Assembly (NCBI GenBank): GCA_949825065.1
Contig: OX463846.1
Span: forward strand, 10,373,366 to 10,437,365
Length of the DNA: 64,000 bases
DNA from: Odontocerum albicorne
Lineage: Eukaryota; Arthropoda; Insecta; Trichoptera; Odontoceridae
Reading direction: 5' to 3'
Part shown: positions 24,291 through 64,000 of the stretch, piece by piece
How the letters are laid out: the number at the start of each line of letters is the position of its first letter
Position numbering within the stretch: position 1 is the stretch's first letter
Notes under the pieces: model-generated
Seen by the model: only the letters and a program-made list of their open reading frames with translations
What the model was told of the DNA's origin: nothing
The model's database searches: none
Program-made: the position numbers and the translations under genes

Positions 24291-24774
24291 TTTCATAAAT
24301 AGAATTTAAAAGTTATTAAGATGTCTTTGTAATAATATATACTTAATAACATAGTAAATTACTTGATTTAAAAAAAGGGAAAGGAAAATCACGTTTGAAG
24401 AGTTATACTCGTACTCAGGGGACGGTAAATTATTCATTACTTAATACTGGCGTATACTCCTTCATATATAGGAATTCACGGCAATTATTCAAGAAGTCAA
24501 ATTATAAGTCAATATTCTTGCGAACTTTTTACATTTTGTATGAAAATGCTAGGCGACAACGTCGCTGAGGAACAGTTTTCAATCATTGAAATCATGAGAT
24601 CATATAATAAGTATTATTATATGGTCTTATGATTTGATACCTACGTACCATATCCCCGTTCAACTTTTGATAAGCTATCCCTCAATATTTTGATCTGTCA
24701 AAGTATTAGTTTTTATGAATATTCTTAACATTTAAACACCAATTTTTGTTACCTCGTAGAGAAATTAATAATTT

Positions 24775-24900
24775 GTAAATAATAATGCATTGTTAATTAT
24801 AAATCTATAACAGTTTTATTAATCTATAACAGTCTGTTATAGATTAATAACAGTTTTATTAATCTATAAAACTGTTATAACATCTATAACAGTTTTGTAT
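24775..24900. repeat. AT-rich inverted/direct repeat cluster
   Basis: Several copies of TTAATCTATAACAG and its complement CTGTTATAGATTAA form a hairpin-prone cluster upstream of TBCD. Confidence 0.7.
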
Positions 24901-25109
24901 ATTACGATTTATAGTAAAATGAAACAGCGAGTTTTTAATTTTAGTTTTGTTTCCAAACCTATATGAACTTAACGTTTTTAATTTGGATAACCTGCGTCTT
25001 TTTCAAATTTTTAAGTTGACAATCTGTCGAACGCTAACTTCACTATTCTACTGTCAGTCAAAACAAAAGTCAACAAAAAAGAAAAACGAGTTCAAATTAT
25101 CAAAACGTC
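24901..25109 (+). promoter_or_regulatory. TBCD: Probable TBCD promoter and 5' leader
   Basis: Lies directly upstream of the TBCD start. A TCAGTC initiator-like match lies near 25052-25057. The ATG at 25110 has G at -3 and G at +4, a favourable start context. The transcription start is not determinable here. Confidence 0.3.
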
Positions 25110-54644
<29,535 letters not shown>

Positions 54645-55689
54645 ACTAATTTTACACTATCTCCGCAGCTCTCTTTTAATTTATTTTCATTATTACTGAC
54701 AATTTTATAAATTGAACAACTAACTGAATCAAAATAATATTTTAAAATATTATTTTTAAGTTCTTATAATTTTGGTGCGCGTTTGGTTTTGGTAGACTCA
54801 AATAAGGATACATGGATAAATAAAATACATGGATTTATAAAATCTTTTTAGTTTGTATAATTTTTTATTGTTTGATATAAAATTATATTATTTGGGTTTT
54901 TCATGAGTTCCAGCTTATAACTGCAGTAGAATTTCACCAAACAAGCGAGTGACAGTTTCTATTACCAACAGTTGAATCGCTAAAACCAAATATGCATCAA
55001 AACTTTTGAATAATTTATTTATTTTAACTTTTTAACTCAATCGACTAATATGATTTTATATTTTTGAGCTATGAAATTCAACATTAAGTTAGAGATATAA
55101 CTCTATAAAAAGTAAGAATTCATGCTTTTATGAAAACCTATACTTGAATTTAAAAAATGTGTTTTTTGGACACTATTGCGAAGCAATATTTTCATTCTAC
55201 CAGGCAAGAGTCACTCAGTTAGTGTCAGTAGCTAGGTTCAAAGTTATGTTTTTTTTAACACTAAAAAAAAGCTAAACAAAATATTTTTAACATTAAAAAA
55301 GATAAACAAAACCAAACATTTTAAATGTCACCAATGACTAGGAAAGGACAATAAAGAAAACACACTACGTTGTTGAAAAGAGATGTATTGATGTTTTAGT
55401 CACTTTTTGAAGCAAGCCAATGAGGCTAAGGGTCTTAAATCAGCTGGTAGCTGGATGCAGTCTTAAAGTACCAATATTTAATAATATAGTCAACTTTTGT
55501 TGTGATTTTATACTTTTAGATATTTTTTTAACATATTAACATTCCAAATTGTTTATACTCTTTCAATCGTGTGATCTTTTGTTCTGAACAAAATTACTGA
55601 TATTAATTTTAGCTTTTACCCTTGCATGGTATATTTATGGGTAATCTATTCTCCATGGGAGACAATATACAATTTACAATATCATCAAT
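54645..55689 (+). other. TBCD 3' untranslated region and downstream DNA
   Basis: An AATAAA hexamer at 54819-54824 is the first good polyadenylation signal, 175 bases after the stop. The remaining DNA is AT-rich with no recognised content. Confidence 0.4.
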
Positions 55690-56340
55690 CTATGCTGTAA
55701 TTTTTTACTTGGAAGATAATTGATATTGATACCATCCAGAAAAATAAATATAACCATCACATCTATAATGCTGAGTTTCGTGGTCTTCTGCTATGTCTGG
55801 AACTTGGTGCCTTTGTCTCCACCTGGAGACCATATTGAATGGAGTGTGTAAAGAGGATCCTTTTAACTCCTTTATTTGGTTCATCCATCTTGTAGGATAC
55901 CATCCTCTTGCTCGTTTCCCCAACAGTCCTCTTGCTCGTTTCCCCAACAGTCTTCATGACTGTCAGTTTCTTGAGACCTTTGTTGTTCTTTCTGGCAGTA
56001 AATCCACAGAATGTTAGGATCCTTTTCCTACATGTTTTCAAAAGTTTTTCGGTAATCATCAAATCTTAGATGATAGAGACGTTGGTGCGCATTGCGGGAT
56101 CCATGTAATATGCAGCATCCACATCCAACATTAGATCTCAATTGCATACATCACCTTCTTATTTATCATCCATGTTTCCATTCCATACAGTGCTCTAAGT
56201 AGAATACTAGAAACTAAGAGTATAAATTGATTAATCCACATGTTTGTCAGACTTTCATAGCTGGTTTTGCCATTCTAATTTGTCTTGAGGTATGTGCTTC
56301 ATATCCTCTTTTTTTTTTAAATAAGTTATCTTGCTGACCA
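55690..56340 (-). pseudogene. Non-LTR retrotransposon post-RT fragment
   Basis: Minus strand reads RILTFCGFTARKNNKGLKKL, TRWMNQIKELKGSSLHT, and RQRHQVPDIAEDHETQH, a usual order in RTE-like tails (W-DQIK, then A-DHE-QHD). A 24-base segment coding for VGETSK is duplicated in tandem near 55917-55965. Confidence 0.6.
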
Positions 56341-57080
56341 ATTCATAATCCGTAATTAATTATTTCTTATCAGAATCTCCACGATAAAGACTTTTCTTGT
56401 CAATGTCTAGTTTCAATTTTAAAATGTATATCTGTTAATGCTTAAATTTCATAGAATATTTTGATTCAATTCATGGATAATTCTTTTGGTCTCTTCTGAC
56501 AAATTTTCATAATGATGATTATGCTGTTTTACCTTGACAGTATTTGATACACTGTTCCAGGCAAAACATTTTTAGATCATGTTTATATAACAAAAAAAAA
56601 CTATATCAATAATCACAATTATTAAAAATTAATATTGATTTGATTATAAAATATAGTTGAGCATTAATATGAATATTTTCTTTTAATGAATATTCATTTT
56701 TCAAATAATTTATTGTTAAATAAATTTCTTACACTCTATTAAAAGTCTAATAGCTTGTTACCAAGTTTGGCCTAGTACGGATCAATATATTTTATTTTAA
56801 AGATACAATCTTTTCTCATCCTAGTTAACTTTTTATTTAAATTTGGTTTAATTTTCAGTATTGTTTCATTGCGTAGCAAAAATGTTTTTTAAAATAAAAT
56901 TTGATATCTGTAAGACTTAACTAGGTAATATTATAATAATGTTGATTTGCACTGAGATATTATTTATAAAATATTTTTATTTTTATATTCGCAAAAGCCT
57001 AATAAATTATCTTATCGAGCTTAATTTTATTTTAACATATTCGCAACACCTGTAACATCCGCAACACCTGTAACATCACT
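56341..57080. other. AT-rich intergenic DNA, nothing recognised
   Basis: No gene or repeat family evident. Confidence 0.3.
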
Positions 57081-57165
57081 TTTAAGATGCTTTTCTTCCA
57101 TCCGAAGGGTTAGGGCTCGATTCCTGATGGTAATCAGAAAAATAAAAATCTGGTTTAGAGTTACA
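57081..57165 (+). repeat. Possible SINE head remnant
   Basis: CTTCCATCCGAAGGGTTAGG and GGCTCGATTCCTGATGG resemble the S2 head with a B box. Weak. Confidence 0.35.
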
Positions 57166-58000
57166 AGGGTTTTTCCACAAGTTCAAAAGATTTCAGTCTG
57201 AACAAGTTATAGCATTTATGGACACAGAGAATCTTCTTCATGGACAGCATCTAAACGTCGCTTAATTTAATTTCTACTGGACTTTTCCCTTAATTTTAAA
57301 GGAACTTAATAACCGCGCAATATTCAAATTTTAACTTTTTGAAATATAACAAAACAACATGTCTTCTATTGGCTCTAGTTGACATACTACCGAGAGTAAA
57401 GGTATCAAATTTTAACTATGACGTCACCTGACCAATACGGAGGGTGTGACTGGTTTGGTATCTGTTAATTTATTCATTAATCCACAGTGGTGATGCAGAC
57501 CTGTTTAAAGAGAATATTGTCATCAGTACGGTTAATTAAGACTTTAGATTCAGAAACATTGGAAAAGGCACAATAGCTTGCTGTCCAATGCGGTATATGT
57601 TGGTACCACTAAGGACCAAAAATTTCCAGCATGAACAAGTTAGGGCATGTATTATGATACACGGTAAACTTGGGTGCATGATAAACTTGGGTGCAAAGAT
57701 CAGTTCAAAAACATCAGTTTTAATTTTTGTAATCCATTTTATGCATGTGTCTCCGATCACCTATATGAGCCATTTTAGAACTATTGAGGTATGTCATCTA
57801 TGATGTTTGAGAAATATCCTGAAGAAGAGGTGGCAAGATGAGATACTAATGACCACGGATAATAATCCCTGAGCATCAAAACAATAATCATATGAAAACT
57901 TGGCAGAACTTATGCAATTTGAATACTGGATCCCAGATTTCAAAATTTATGTTGATAACAAGTCTTAGAGAAGCGCTTAGGGGGCTAAGGAAATGTGAAA
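57166..58000. other. Intergenic DNA, nothing recognised
   Basis: Short frames on both strands near 57540-57800 are mutual shadows without family resemblance. GTGCATGATAAACTTGGGT-type text is partly duplicated near 57663-57690. Confidence 0.3.
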
Positions 58001-58430
58001 AATCAACCCAAACTATTATGGACATGGAAAATTTATGAAAGAAGTAAATTCAGTGGAAATGCACTGAGTGTCAAGTGTCGGAAATAAATAAGTAGTGTCA
58101 AGATTTGAAATAATATGAAATATAATTATTAAAGATGAATGCGAACCAATGACTGATGTGTTGAGTAAGATAAAAAAAGAGCACACTGAGGTACAGTACC
58201 GGGTGGTAAATAATACACATAATTTGTAGAGTGTCGTTTCTGTCATTCGTATACGTGTTCTGTTGCGATTGGTCAGTCGTTACCGGACCGGACTGTTAGC
58301 GCATCGTGCGACAGACGACGCTCTACAAACGATGTGTATTACTTACCGCCGGGTACTGTGCTTTGAACATGTTAATGGGTGAGGAAACAAAATCTATTGT
58401 GGGAACTTGAGTGGTACTCGTCACACAGAA
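58001..58430 (+). pseudogene. Non-LTR retrotransposon family A copy split by a MITE
   Basis: Left part ends GAGTAAGATAAAAAAAGAGC-ACACTGAG (58193) and the right part resumes CTTTGAACATGTTAATGGGT (58361), corresponding to adjacent family A sequence (KM-KST-LR-F-HV-RM) in other copies. The interruption is the MITE at 58194-58358. Confidence 0.6.
58194..58358. mobile_element. Pogo-like MITE, type M1, copy 2
   Basis: CAGTACCGGGTGGTAAATAA left and the complement of CAGTACCCGGCGGTAAGTAA right, about 40-base inverted repeats, 165 bases. TA precedes it; TG follows, so one side of the duplication has mutated. Confidence 0.85.
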
Positions 58431-58559
58431 AAACTGAGAAATGTTTGGTTTGACAAAGCGAACGAAATTCAGAGAAATAGAAAATTTTGGGGTAATATTC
58501 ATAAATCCATTTAAATTCAGTGTCTGGTCTTCATGTCTAACTAAATATGCAAGCTTATA

Positions 58560-58975
58560 TATATTCAGAATACATGGGGTGACAATGTATGGCAGAATAC
58601 GGAATGAAGTGATTAGGGATGAGTGTGAGCTTAAGGCTAATATGTTGAGTAAGATGAAGAAGAGCACTGGTTTGGATATGTGTTGTGCAAGGAAAGAATG
58701 AATAGTTTGAGTTATGGAACAAATTAATGAAGAAAGTATAACAAAACAAATTACAATGCAAATGTGAGTGGAATAGGAAGACCAAAGAAAGTATGGTTGA
58801 ATCAAGTTTATGATATTTTGAAAGAAGGAAACGTAAAAAGTCAAATCGTAGGAGCTGTATCCGAAAGTATATGGATGTAGAAGAGGCAAAAGCTGTGTGT
58901 CGAGATAGGAAAGTTTGGCGCTCTACTCTCTGCCTACCCCAACAGGAAGACGGCAGTGATATTATGTATGTAATA
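58560..58975 (+). pseudogene. Non-LTR retrotransposon family A, 3' end
   Basis: Starts RIHGVTMYGRIRNEVIRDEC, ELKANMLSKMKKST, then ANVSG-GRP-KVWLNQVYDIL and DRKVW-STLCLPQ, ending at a GTATGTAAT terminus. Best preserved tail of this family here, with frameshifts. Confidence 0.7.
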
Positions 58976-59019
58976 TATCATTATTTATTGCTCTCCAGGC
59001 ATGCATTTTAAGGAAGGGC

Positions 59020-59250
59020 ATATTAGTATGTTCAAGTTGACATTTTTATCTGAATTAAAATAAAGAACTGAATAATATCTAAATAGGTGGGGGGGCATGT
59101 ATGCTCAAGTTGACATTTTTATCTGAATTAAAATAAAGAGCCGAATAATATCTAAATAGGTGGGGGGGCATGTATGCTCAAGTTGACATTTTTATCCAAA
59201 TTAAAAATGAAGAACCAAATAATATCTGAATAGGGATGGGGGGGGGTTAA
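59020..59250. repeat. 73-bp tandem array, about 3 copies
   Basis: TCAAGTTGACATTTTTATC falls at 59032, 59105 and 59178, exactly 73 apart. Each unit contains a G-run (GGTGGGGGGGCATG). Confidence 0.93.
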
Positions 59251-59493
59251 TACATTTCAAGACTTTTATTTGAAATAAATAACATACGACTGTGCAGTAC
59301 CGGTACAAAGATTGTAGAATAGTTGGATGATTGCGGTTCAATCCTCGGAGATTCCGACATAACTTCAATGGGTCTCGGTGAAGAGAAAAGATTCCTTGAT
59401 GGCCAGTAGAAGTTTGTAGAAATAAAAATGCTTTATGACGTTTCAGACAAGAAAATATTTGCTCGTTTTGTGTCTTATGTTTAGCCCATCGCA

Positions 59494-59650
59494 CATTGCA
59501 AGCACCTCGATCGGACGGCTTATGCTATCAGCCTGCGCTAGTTCGACGTTTGTCACGCGTTTATCGCGCGCAGGGGTCGTCCGATCATGTATAGTGACAA
59601 TGCAACGACCACACAAAGGAACGTTTTATTACAATACAACAATATTAAAG
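59494..59650 (+). pseudogene. Probable LTR retrotransposon integrase scrap (BEL/Pao-like)
   Basis: One + frame contains FIARRGRPIMYSDNAT after a stop, resembling the core of retrotransposon integrases around the second catalytic Asp, as in BEL/Pao elements. The region is also locally GC-richer than its surroundings. Only about 50 codons are recognisable. Confidence 0.5.
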
Positions 59651-60521
59651 CAATGATTTTCGAAGAATAATTTACAGGTAATTCAAATAAATAAAAATTA
59701 CTTATTTACATATGTGACGCATACGTCCGATACAAACGACATTCTTAGATTTAAAGAGATAAATCAAAACTCATTAAAATTGATATAATTAAGATTTAAC
59801 TCCAAATCAATTTTGATTGATAATAAGAGAAAAATAAATTATGGCTTGTTTATATTTGACAAATGTCGTTAATATTTTTTACTATTCAGAAAAGAGTTGT
59901 ATCCAGAAAAAAGACTCGATTTTCCGGAATGGTAGAAAAAACTGTCCTGGATAACATCCGCAAAGAAACAATCGGAAAAAAAACTAAAATAGTAACTAAA
60001 GTTTGTCCTACATACCATTTTATTTAAAATACGATAGCAAAGAAGCTAGTTCACTTTTCAGCAAATGGTGCTAAGCAGGTTTTACAACATTAGCTTAGGA
60101 TAGAAAGATACAAAATTGACACCATGACTCGAAAACTCATCAAAGAATATTAGAAAAAAATACACATAAAACTAGAGCTCACCATTTTCTGCCACGTAAA
60201 TATAAAATTGAGAGTATAAAATACGAATGTAAACAATAAACAAACGACCAGTCGATAATAAACCAATCGCAATGCACAAGTAATTTAAATTGACAATTTG
60301 ACGTGATGCGCGCGCCCGCTTGCATCAAACGTAAATATTGAATCGACTACAGATATTTTTGATCGATGACTTTTCACGATTTCGCCAATTTCATAATAAT
60401 ATCTGTGACATATTAAAAATTTCGCCAGTTTAAATTTTCTAGTACATATTGTATAATATGTAGTCGAATGAATTGTTTTTATCATTTTAAATAAATAAGT
60501 TGCATATAAAATTGATTTTTT
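59651..60521. other. Intergenic DNA, nothing recognised
   Basis: AT-rich with short frames only. Confidence 0.3.
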
Positions 60522-60578
60522 AGTTCCGGTTAATTCACAACCCACTTAATCCGACCCCAGCTAATCAATAGTCTACTG
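60522..60578. repeat. Pogo-like terminal repeat
   Basis: Ends TAGTCTACTG followed by TA (60579-60580); complement begins CAGTAGACTATTGATTAG and includes GGGGTCGGATTAAG. Related to 38100-38160. The matching opposite end is not found. Confidence 0.45.
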
Positions 60579-60584
60579 TAAATG

Positions 60585-61365
60585 CTTTTCAATAATTGAT
60601 TGATTGATTTGCTGGAGACTGAAGACAACAAAATGTTTGATTGTCTTAACTCATAATAGTTTAAGTTAATTTTGTTTTAATAATTTAGATTTCTTTTTTA
60701 ATTGTATCTTTATTTATTGTCTTATAAGATTTAGTTTGTTTTATACAATTTATTTGCTTTTCTGTGGGTCACTAAGTCTGAAATGCCATTTTACAATATT
60801 CATATCTGTTCAATACATCATATAAGATATTTACAGATAACGCCAAATGTGAATTGATGTCACTATTTTTAAAATGATTCAATACTCAAAAGCGAAGTAG
60901 AAACAAGAGCGTACTGTACGAGAAATTAACGTATTTTTTTTTTAATGAAATCGGTCCACAGGGAAACAATGCGCTGCAATTTAGGTACGACACTTGAAAG
61001 CTAACGGAGACAGAATTTTAAATTATTAGCGTTATTGAAAAACAAATCTGCAGTGTCTAACATGATGTTTCTAATGAATATTAGCTTTTTATTAGTAGAA
61101 GAAATTCGAATATGAAAAATCTGCAATGGTCAAACTTAAAAGATATGGAATAAATGGTAAATACTTCTCAATGCTATAATTCATCTAGTGAGAACTCTGG
61201 TCTTTCCACATTACTCTATATGATAGTGGAAACATGAGGTTGAGGCAAAAGAAGGCATTTTCAAGATGTGATGTTGGCGCCGAAAGTTTCGCATCTCATG
61301 GATTGCAAGACGCACCAATGTGTCAATCCTACATGATTTGCGGGTCAAAGAAAGCCTTTTTTCTT
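60585..61365. other. Intergenic DNA, nothing recognised
   Basis: No gene or repeat recognised. Confidence 0.3.
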
Positions 61366-62005
61366 AGTAAATAATAGGAGCATCTCATTTGTTCTTAGTA
61401 AATAATAGTAGCATCTCATTTGTTCTTATTAAACAATAGGATCATCTAATTTGTTCTCAGTGTATAATACTTAGTAAATAATAGTAGCATCTCATTTGTT
61501 CTTATTAAATAATAGTATCATCTAATTTGTTTTTAGTATATAATAGTATCATCTCATTTGTTCTTAGTAAGTAATAGTATCATCTCATTTGTTCTTAGTA
61601 AATAATAGGAGCATCTCATTTGTTCTTATTAAATAATAGGATCATCTAATTTGTTCTCAGTGTATAATACGTAGTAAATAATAGTAGCATCTCATTTGTT
61701 CTTATTAAATAATAGTATCATCTAATTTGTTCTTAGTATATAATAGTATCATCTCATTTGTTCTTAGTAAGTAATAGTATCATCTCATTTGTTCTTAGTA
61801 AATAATAGGAGCATCTCATTTGTTCTTATTAAATAATAGGATCATCTAATTTGTTCTCAGTGTATAATACGTAGTAAATAATAGTAGCATCTCATTTGTT
61901 CTTATTAAATAATAGTATAATTTAATTTGTTCTTAGTATATAATAGTATCATCTCATTTGTTCTTAGTAAGTAATAGTATCATCTCATTTGTTCTTAGTA
62001 AATAA
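61366..62005. repeat. 31-bp tandem array with a 200-bp higher-order period
   Basis: Basic unit CATCTCATTTGTTCTTAGTA-AATAATAGTAG (31 bases) with recurring variants. The distinctive TGTATAATAC junction falls at 61461, 61661 and 61861, exactly 200 apart, so groups of about six and a half units have been amplified together. Confidence 0.93.
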
Positions 62006-62345
62006 TTCTACTCCCCTCGAATGACACAGGCATTTTTTCCGTCTAGTATTCGAAGGAATAAAGATACCTATAACTTCTAGTATTCGAAGGAATAAGGGTA
62101 CCTATAACTTCTAGTATTCGAGGGAATAAGGATTGTACTAACCTGTAATTTCTAGTATTCGAAGGAATAAAGATACCTATAACTTCTAGTATTCGAAGGA
62201 ATAAGGATACCTATAACTTCTAGTATTCGAAGGAATAAGGATACATATAACTTCAGTCATTTCAAAAAGAAAAAAACATACCGGTATGTTCCGATCGTCT
62301 CACTTCGATGTACCATCGAATGTAGTTAAAAAAAAACTTCACGCC
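62006..62345 (+). repeat. SINE family S1 copy with an amplified internal segment
   Basis: CTACTCCCCTCGAATGACAC, AGGCATTTTTTCC match the S1 copy at 25795; after the amplified block, GATCGTCTCACTTCGATGTA matches the 3' part of the copy at 6455. Between them a 34-base segment (TTCTAGTATTCGAAGGAATA-AGGATACCTATAAC) is repeated about six times (62040-62255). Confidence 0.75.
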
Positions 62346-62430
62346 ACAGTTTCGCTTTCCAACTGAATTGACATTTAGCATTGGATTGACAAGGGGATCC
62401 TCGACTATTAGGCCCAGCAATGACGGCGAG
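62346..62430 (+). repeat. Non-LTR family C 3' tail scrap
   Basis: ATTGGATTGACAAGGGGATC then CTCGACTATTAGGCCCAGCA matches 9255-9300. Confidence 0.5.
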
Positions 62431-62544
62431 TGAATAATGGTATCAAATATTTGTTCTTAGTAAAAAAATAGTCATCTTATTTGTTCTAAATAAATAATTA
62501 TATAATCTCATTTGTTCTTGAACAGAAATAGAAAGTTTTAAATT

Positions 62545-62722
62545 GTAATTTGTTTTAACAAACACTGTTTATTCCACTTTATGTAACGGTATATCCCTGC
62601 CGGTTTCAAGGTTTTCACTTCATCATCAAACCGGTAGGGTTATACTGTTACATAAAGTGGAATAAACAATGTGTGATAAAACAAATTACAATGTATTTAA
62701 ACCTCAACAATGTTAATGGTTT
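62545..62722. repeat. Foldback element, copy 4
   Basis: Left arm GTAATTTGTTTTAACAAACA through TTTTCACTTCATCATC, right arm its complement through GTGATAAAACAAATTAC and out to CAACAATGTTAATGG. The centre is shorter than in copy 1 (8236-8490). Confidence 0.88.
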
Positions 62723-62799
62723 TACTATAAATAATAAATAACGTCTTAAATGTTTTTTTCACCACAATATCTCTTAGTTCCACCATCACAGCTGTGAAA

Positions 62800-63290
62800 A
62801 ATGTGATCTGTGTGTGTCTCGATAATCGGCTCCACACGGCCCCGCCCTACGCCTGTGTGCGGAGCGGCATCTGTCAACTCGCGTATTAAAATTGGTTCGC
62901 AGAGAAAGTGCCCCCAGGGCGGCGATATTCAGAAAAGGGATCTCACAACACTCGCAGCTCTCCAAATTTTCACGCTCACTCATATAATGTTTACAAGAGA
63001 CGTGAAGCGTTTACTGTATACATCCGGTACAAACAATTATTTTCTATTTCTTTATGGACGTTTATATTGGATAATTTTGATGAGCGTCGCGCTGAACATG
63101 CTCAGCGAAATTTTCAAAAAGTGCAATAACAACAAGAGACTGCAGAGAAAGCCAATGAACGATGCACTGCGGAAGCTCAACGTAAGCGTGATTTTCGATA
63201 ATTGCAATAGACTAAAGCGGAAGCCAACGAGCGTCGTGCTGAAAAAACATAGCGAATACGTGACTTTTCGTCAACGTTCTGAGTTTGCCA
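62800..63290 (+). pseudogene. Decayed fragment coding for ~25-residue charged repeats
   Basis: One + frame from about 63076 reads FDERRAEHAQRNFQK, ETAEKANERCTAEAQRKRDF, TKAEANERRAEKT, that is, three repeats of about 25 residues with the theme ANERRA-E-AQR-RDF, interrupted by stops. Similar charged repeats occur in proteins linked to some insect transposons, possibly Helitrons. A 190-codon frame (62810-63382) covers the same DNA in a different frame and is probably a shadow. Upstream 62800-62950 is locally GC-rich. Confidence 0.4.
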
Positions 63291-64000
63291 ACATGATTTT
63301 GATGAGAGCAGAGTTTAAATGCATAACTGTGGCTCGATTAATACTAAATGACGACTCTGTAATTTTTCAATTTTGCTGCTGAGAGATCGATCTCTTTAAA
63401 AAAAACATTAAAATATTGCTACCATAAAAGAACTGTTCTTCTTGAAGATGAAAATGACCCACGACATCAGTTCCCTCAACTTTTGATATAGTTGTTAAAC
63501 AATCCAGATTTTCCGGGCTGCCAAAACTTTAAAACAAACATTCGTTCTTAAAACTTTTTCAGCAATTTTGATTTTTCAACCTTTCAGCTTAACAAGAAAA
63601 TTTACGTTGTTTTTTCACAGGTTGAAACTAGTTTTCCCGATTTTTGATAGCAAGGGCTTTCTGTGATTGCGCTCCTGATATATATTCTGTATTCTCTAAT
63701 AACGTAACACATCGATCAATATCATTTGTTAGAAATATCCAAATCTTGGTAAATAGTCATTATAAAAAATAATCGTTGATTTTTCCAACTCGGTCCCATA
63801 CAATGTCAAAGTTGATTTTTTATTCTCATGACACCTCATTAATTATCCAAACTGATGATTCAGGCATATTGCTGGAAGACCCATTAATTGAGCTTTTGTG
63901 TTATTGAGCCACTGTAGGCACGGAAGCCGCGGTTCTCATCGTGCGTATTGGCAATACTACTCATACATAGTGGAACTGTAATATGCTAATGAATACGAGT
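63291..64000. other. Intergenic DNA, possible transposon end
   Basis: No gene. The sequence ending GAGCCACTG at 63914, followed by TA, reads CAGTGGCTCAATAACAC in complement, which resembles a pogo/Tc1-type end; no partner end is visible in the window. Confidence 0.3.

Noticed and set aside
58323..58889. 188-codon minus frame
   Set aside because: Antisense to family A sequence and part of a MITE.
61366..62255. CRISPR-like regular repeats
   Set aside because: Units are contiguous tandem repeats with no unique spacers, and the genome is eukaryotic.
62810..63382. 190-codon + frame as a gene
   Set aside because: The repeat-coding theme is in a different frame with stops; this longer frame lacks any family resemblance.

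Overview
This window is eukaryotic nuclear DNA, almost certainly from an insect or closely related arthropod. It is AT-rich and holds one intron-containing protein gene inside a dense bed of transposable elements: mariner, piggyBac-like, pogo/Tigger-like, several non-LTR retrotransposon families, tRNA-derived SINEs, foldback/MITE elements, and a probable BEL/Pao integrase scrap. I cannot name the species from sequence alone.

The only host gene I can support is tubulin-specific chaperone D (TBCD, tubulin folding cofactor D), on the + strand from ATG 25110 to TAA 54644. I assembled 17 coding exons by hand. Every intron begins GT and ends AG, all phases join, and the product is 1,244 residues, close to the roughly 1,190 residues of human TBCD. 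The gene looks intact and functional. Its introns run from about 0.7 to 4.5 kb and carry most of the interesting repeats.

Layout. 1-25 kb is gene-poor: a 66-bp minisatellite inside a retroelement RNase H region (0.4-1.9 kb), a 73-bp array (3.1-3.7 kb), a decayed ~112-bp array (4.7-5.1 kb), many 3' ends of one abundant non-LTR family (here 'family A') on both strands, SINEs, a nearly perfect foldback palindrome (8.3-8.5 kb), and a Tigger element nested inside a palindromic MITE (18.4-19.7 kb). 25.1-54.6 kb is TBCD. Its introns hold a broken mariner (intron 2), a 73-bp array (intron 4), a 34-bp array (intron 6), mariner and pogo scraps (intron 8), a full-length but broken piggyBac-like element (intron 9), a mariner with intact transposase ORF and near-identical ends (intron 10), a retrotransposon RT fragment beside a long hairpin (intron 11), and a TTAA-flanked MITE (intron 13). 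54.6-64 kb is again repeats: family A copies (one split by a MITE), a third 73-bp array, an integrase scrap, a 31-bp/200-bp higher-order array, a SINE with an internally amplified 34-bp segment, a foldback element, and a decayed fragment coding for ~25-residue repeats.

I see no novel multi-gene system. The best leads are the apparently intact mariner, the piggyBac-like element with a duplicated left end, the SINE with an internal expansion, the nested insertions, and the recurrence of 73-bp periods in three unrelated arrays.
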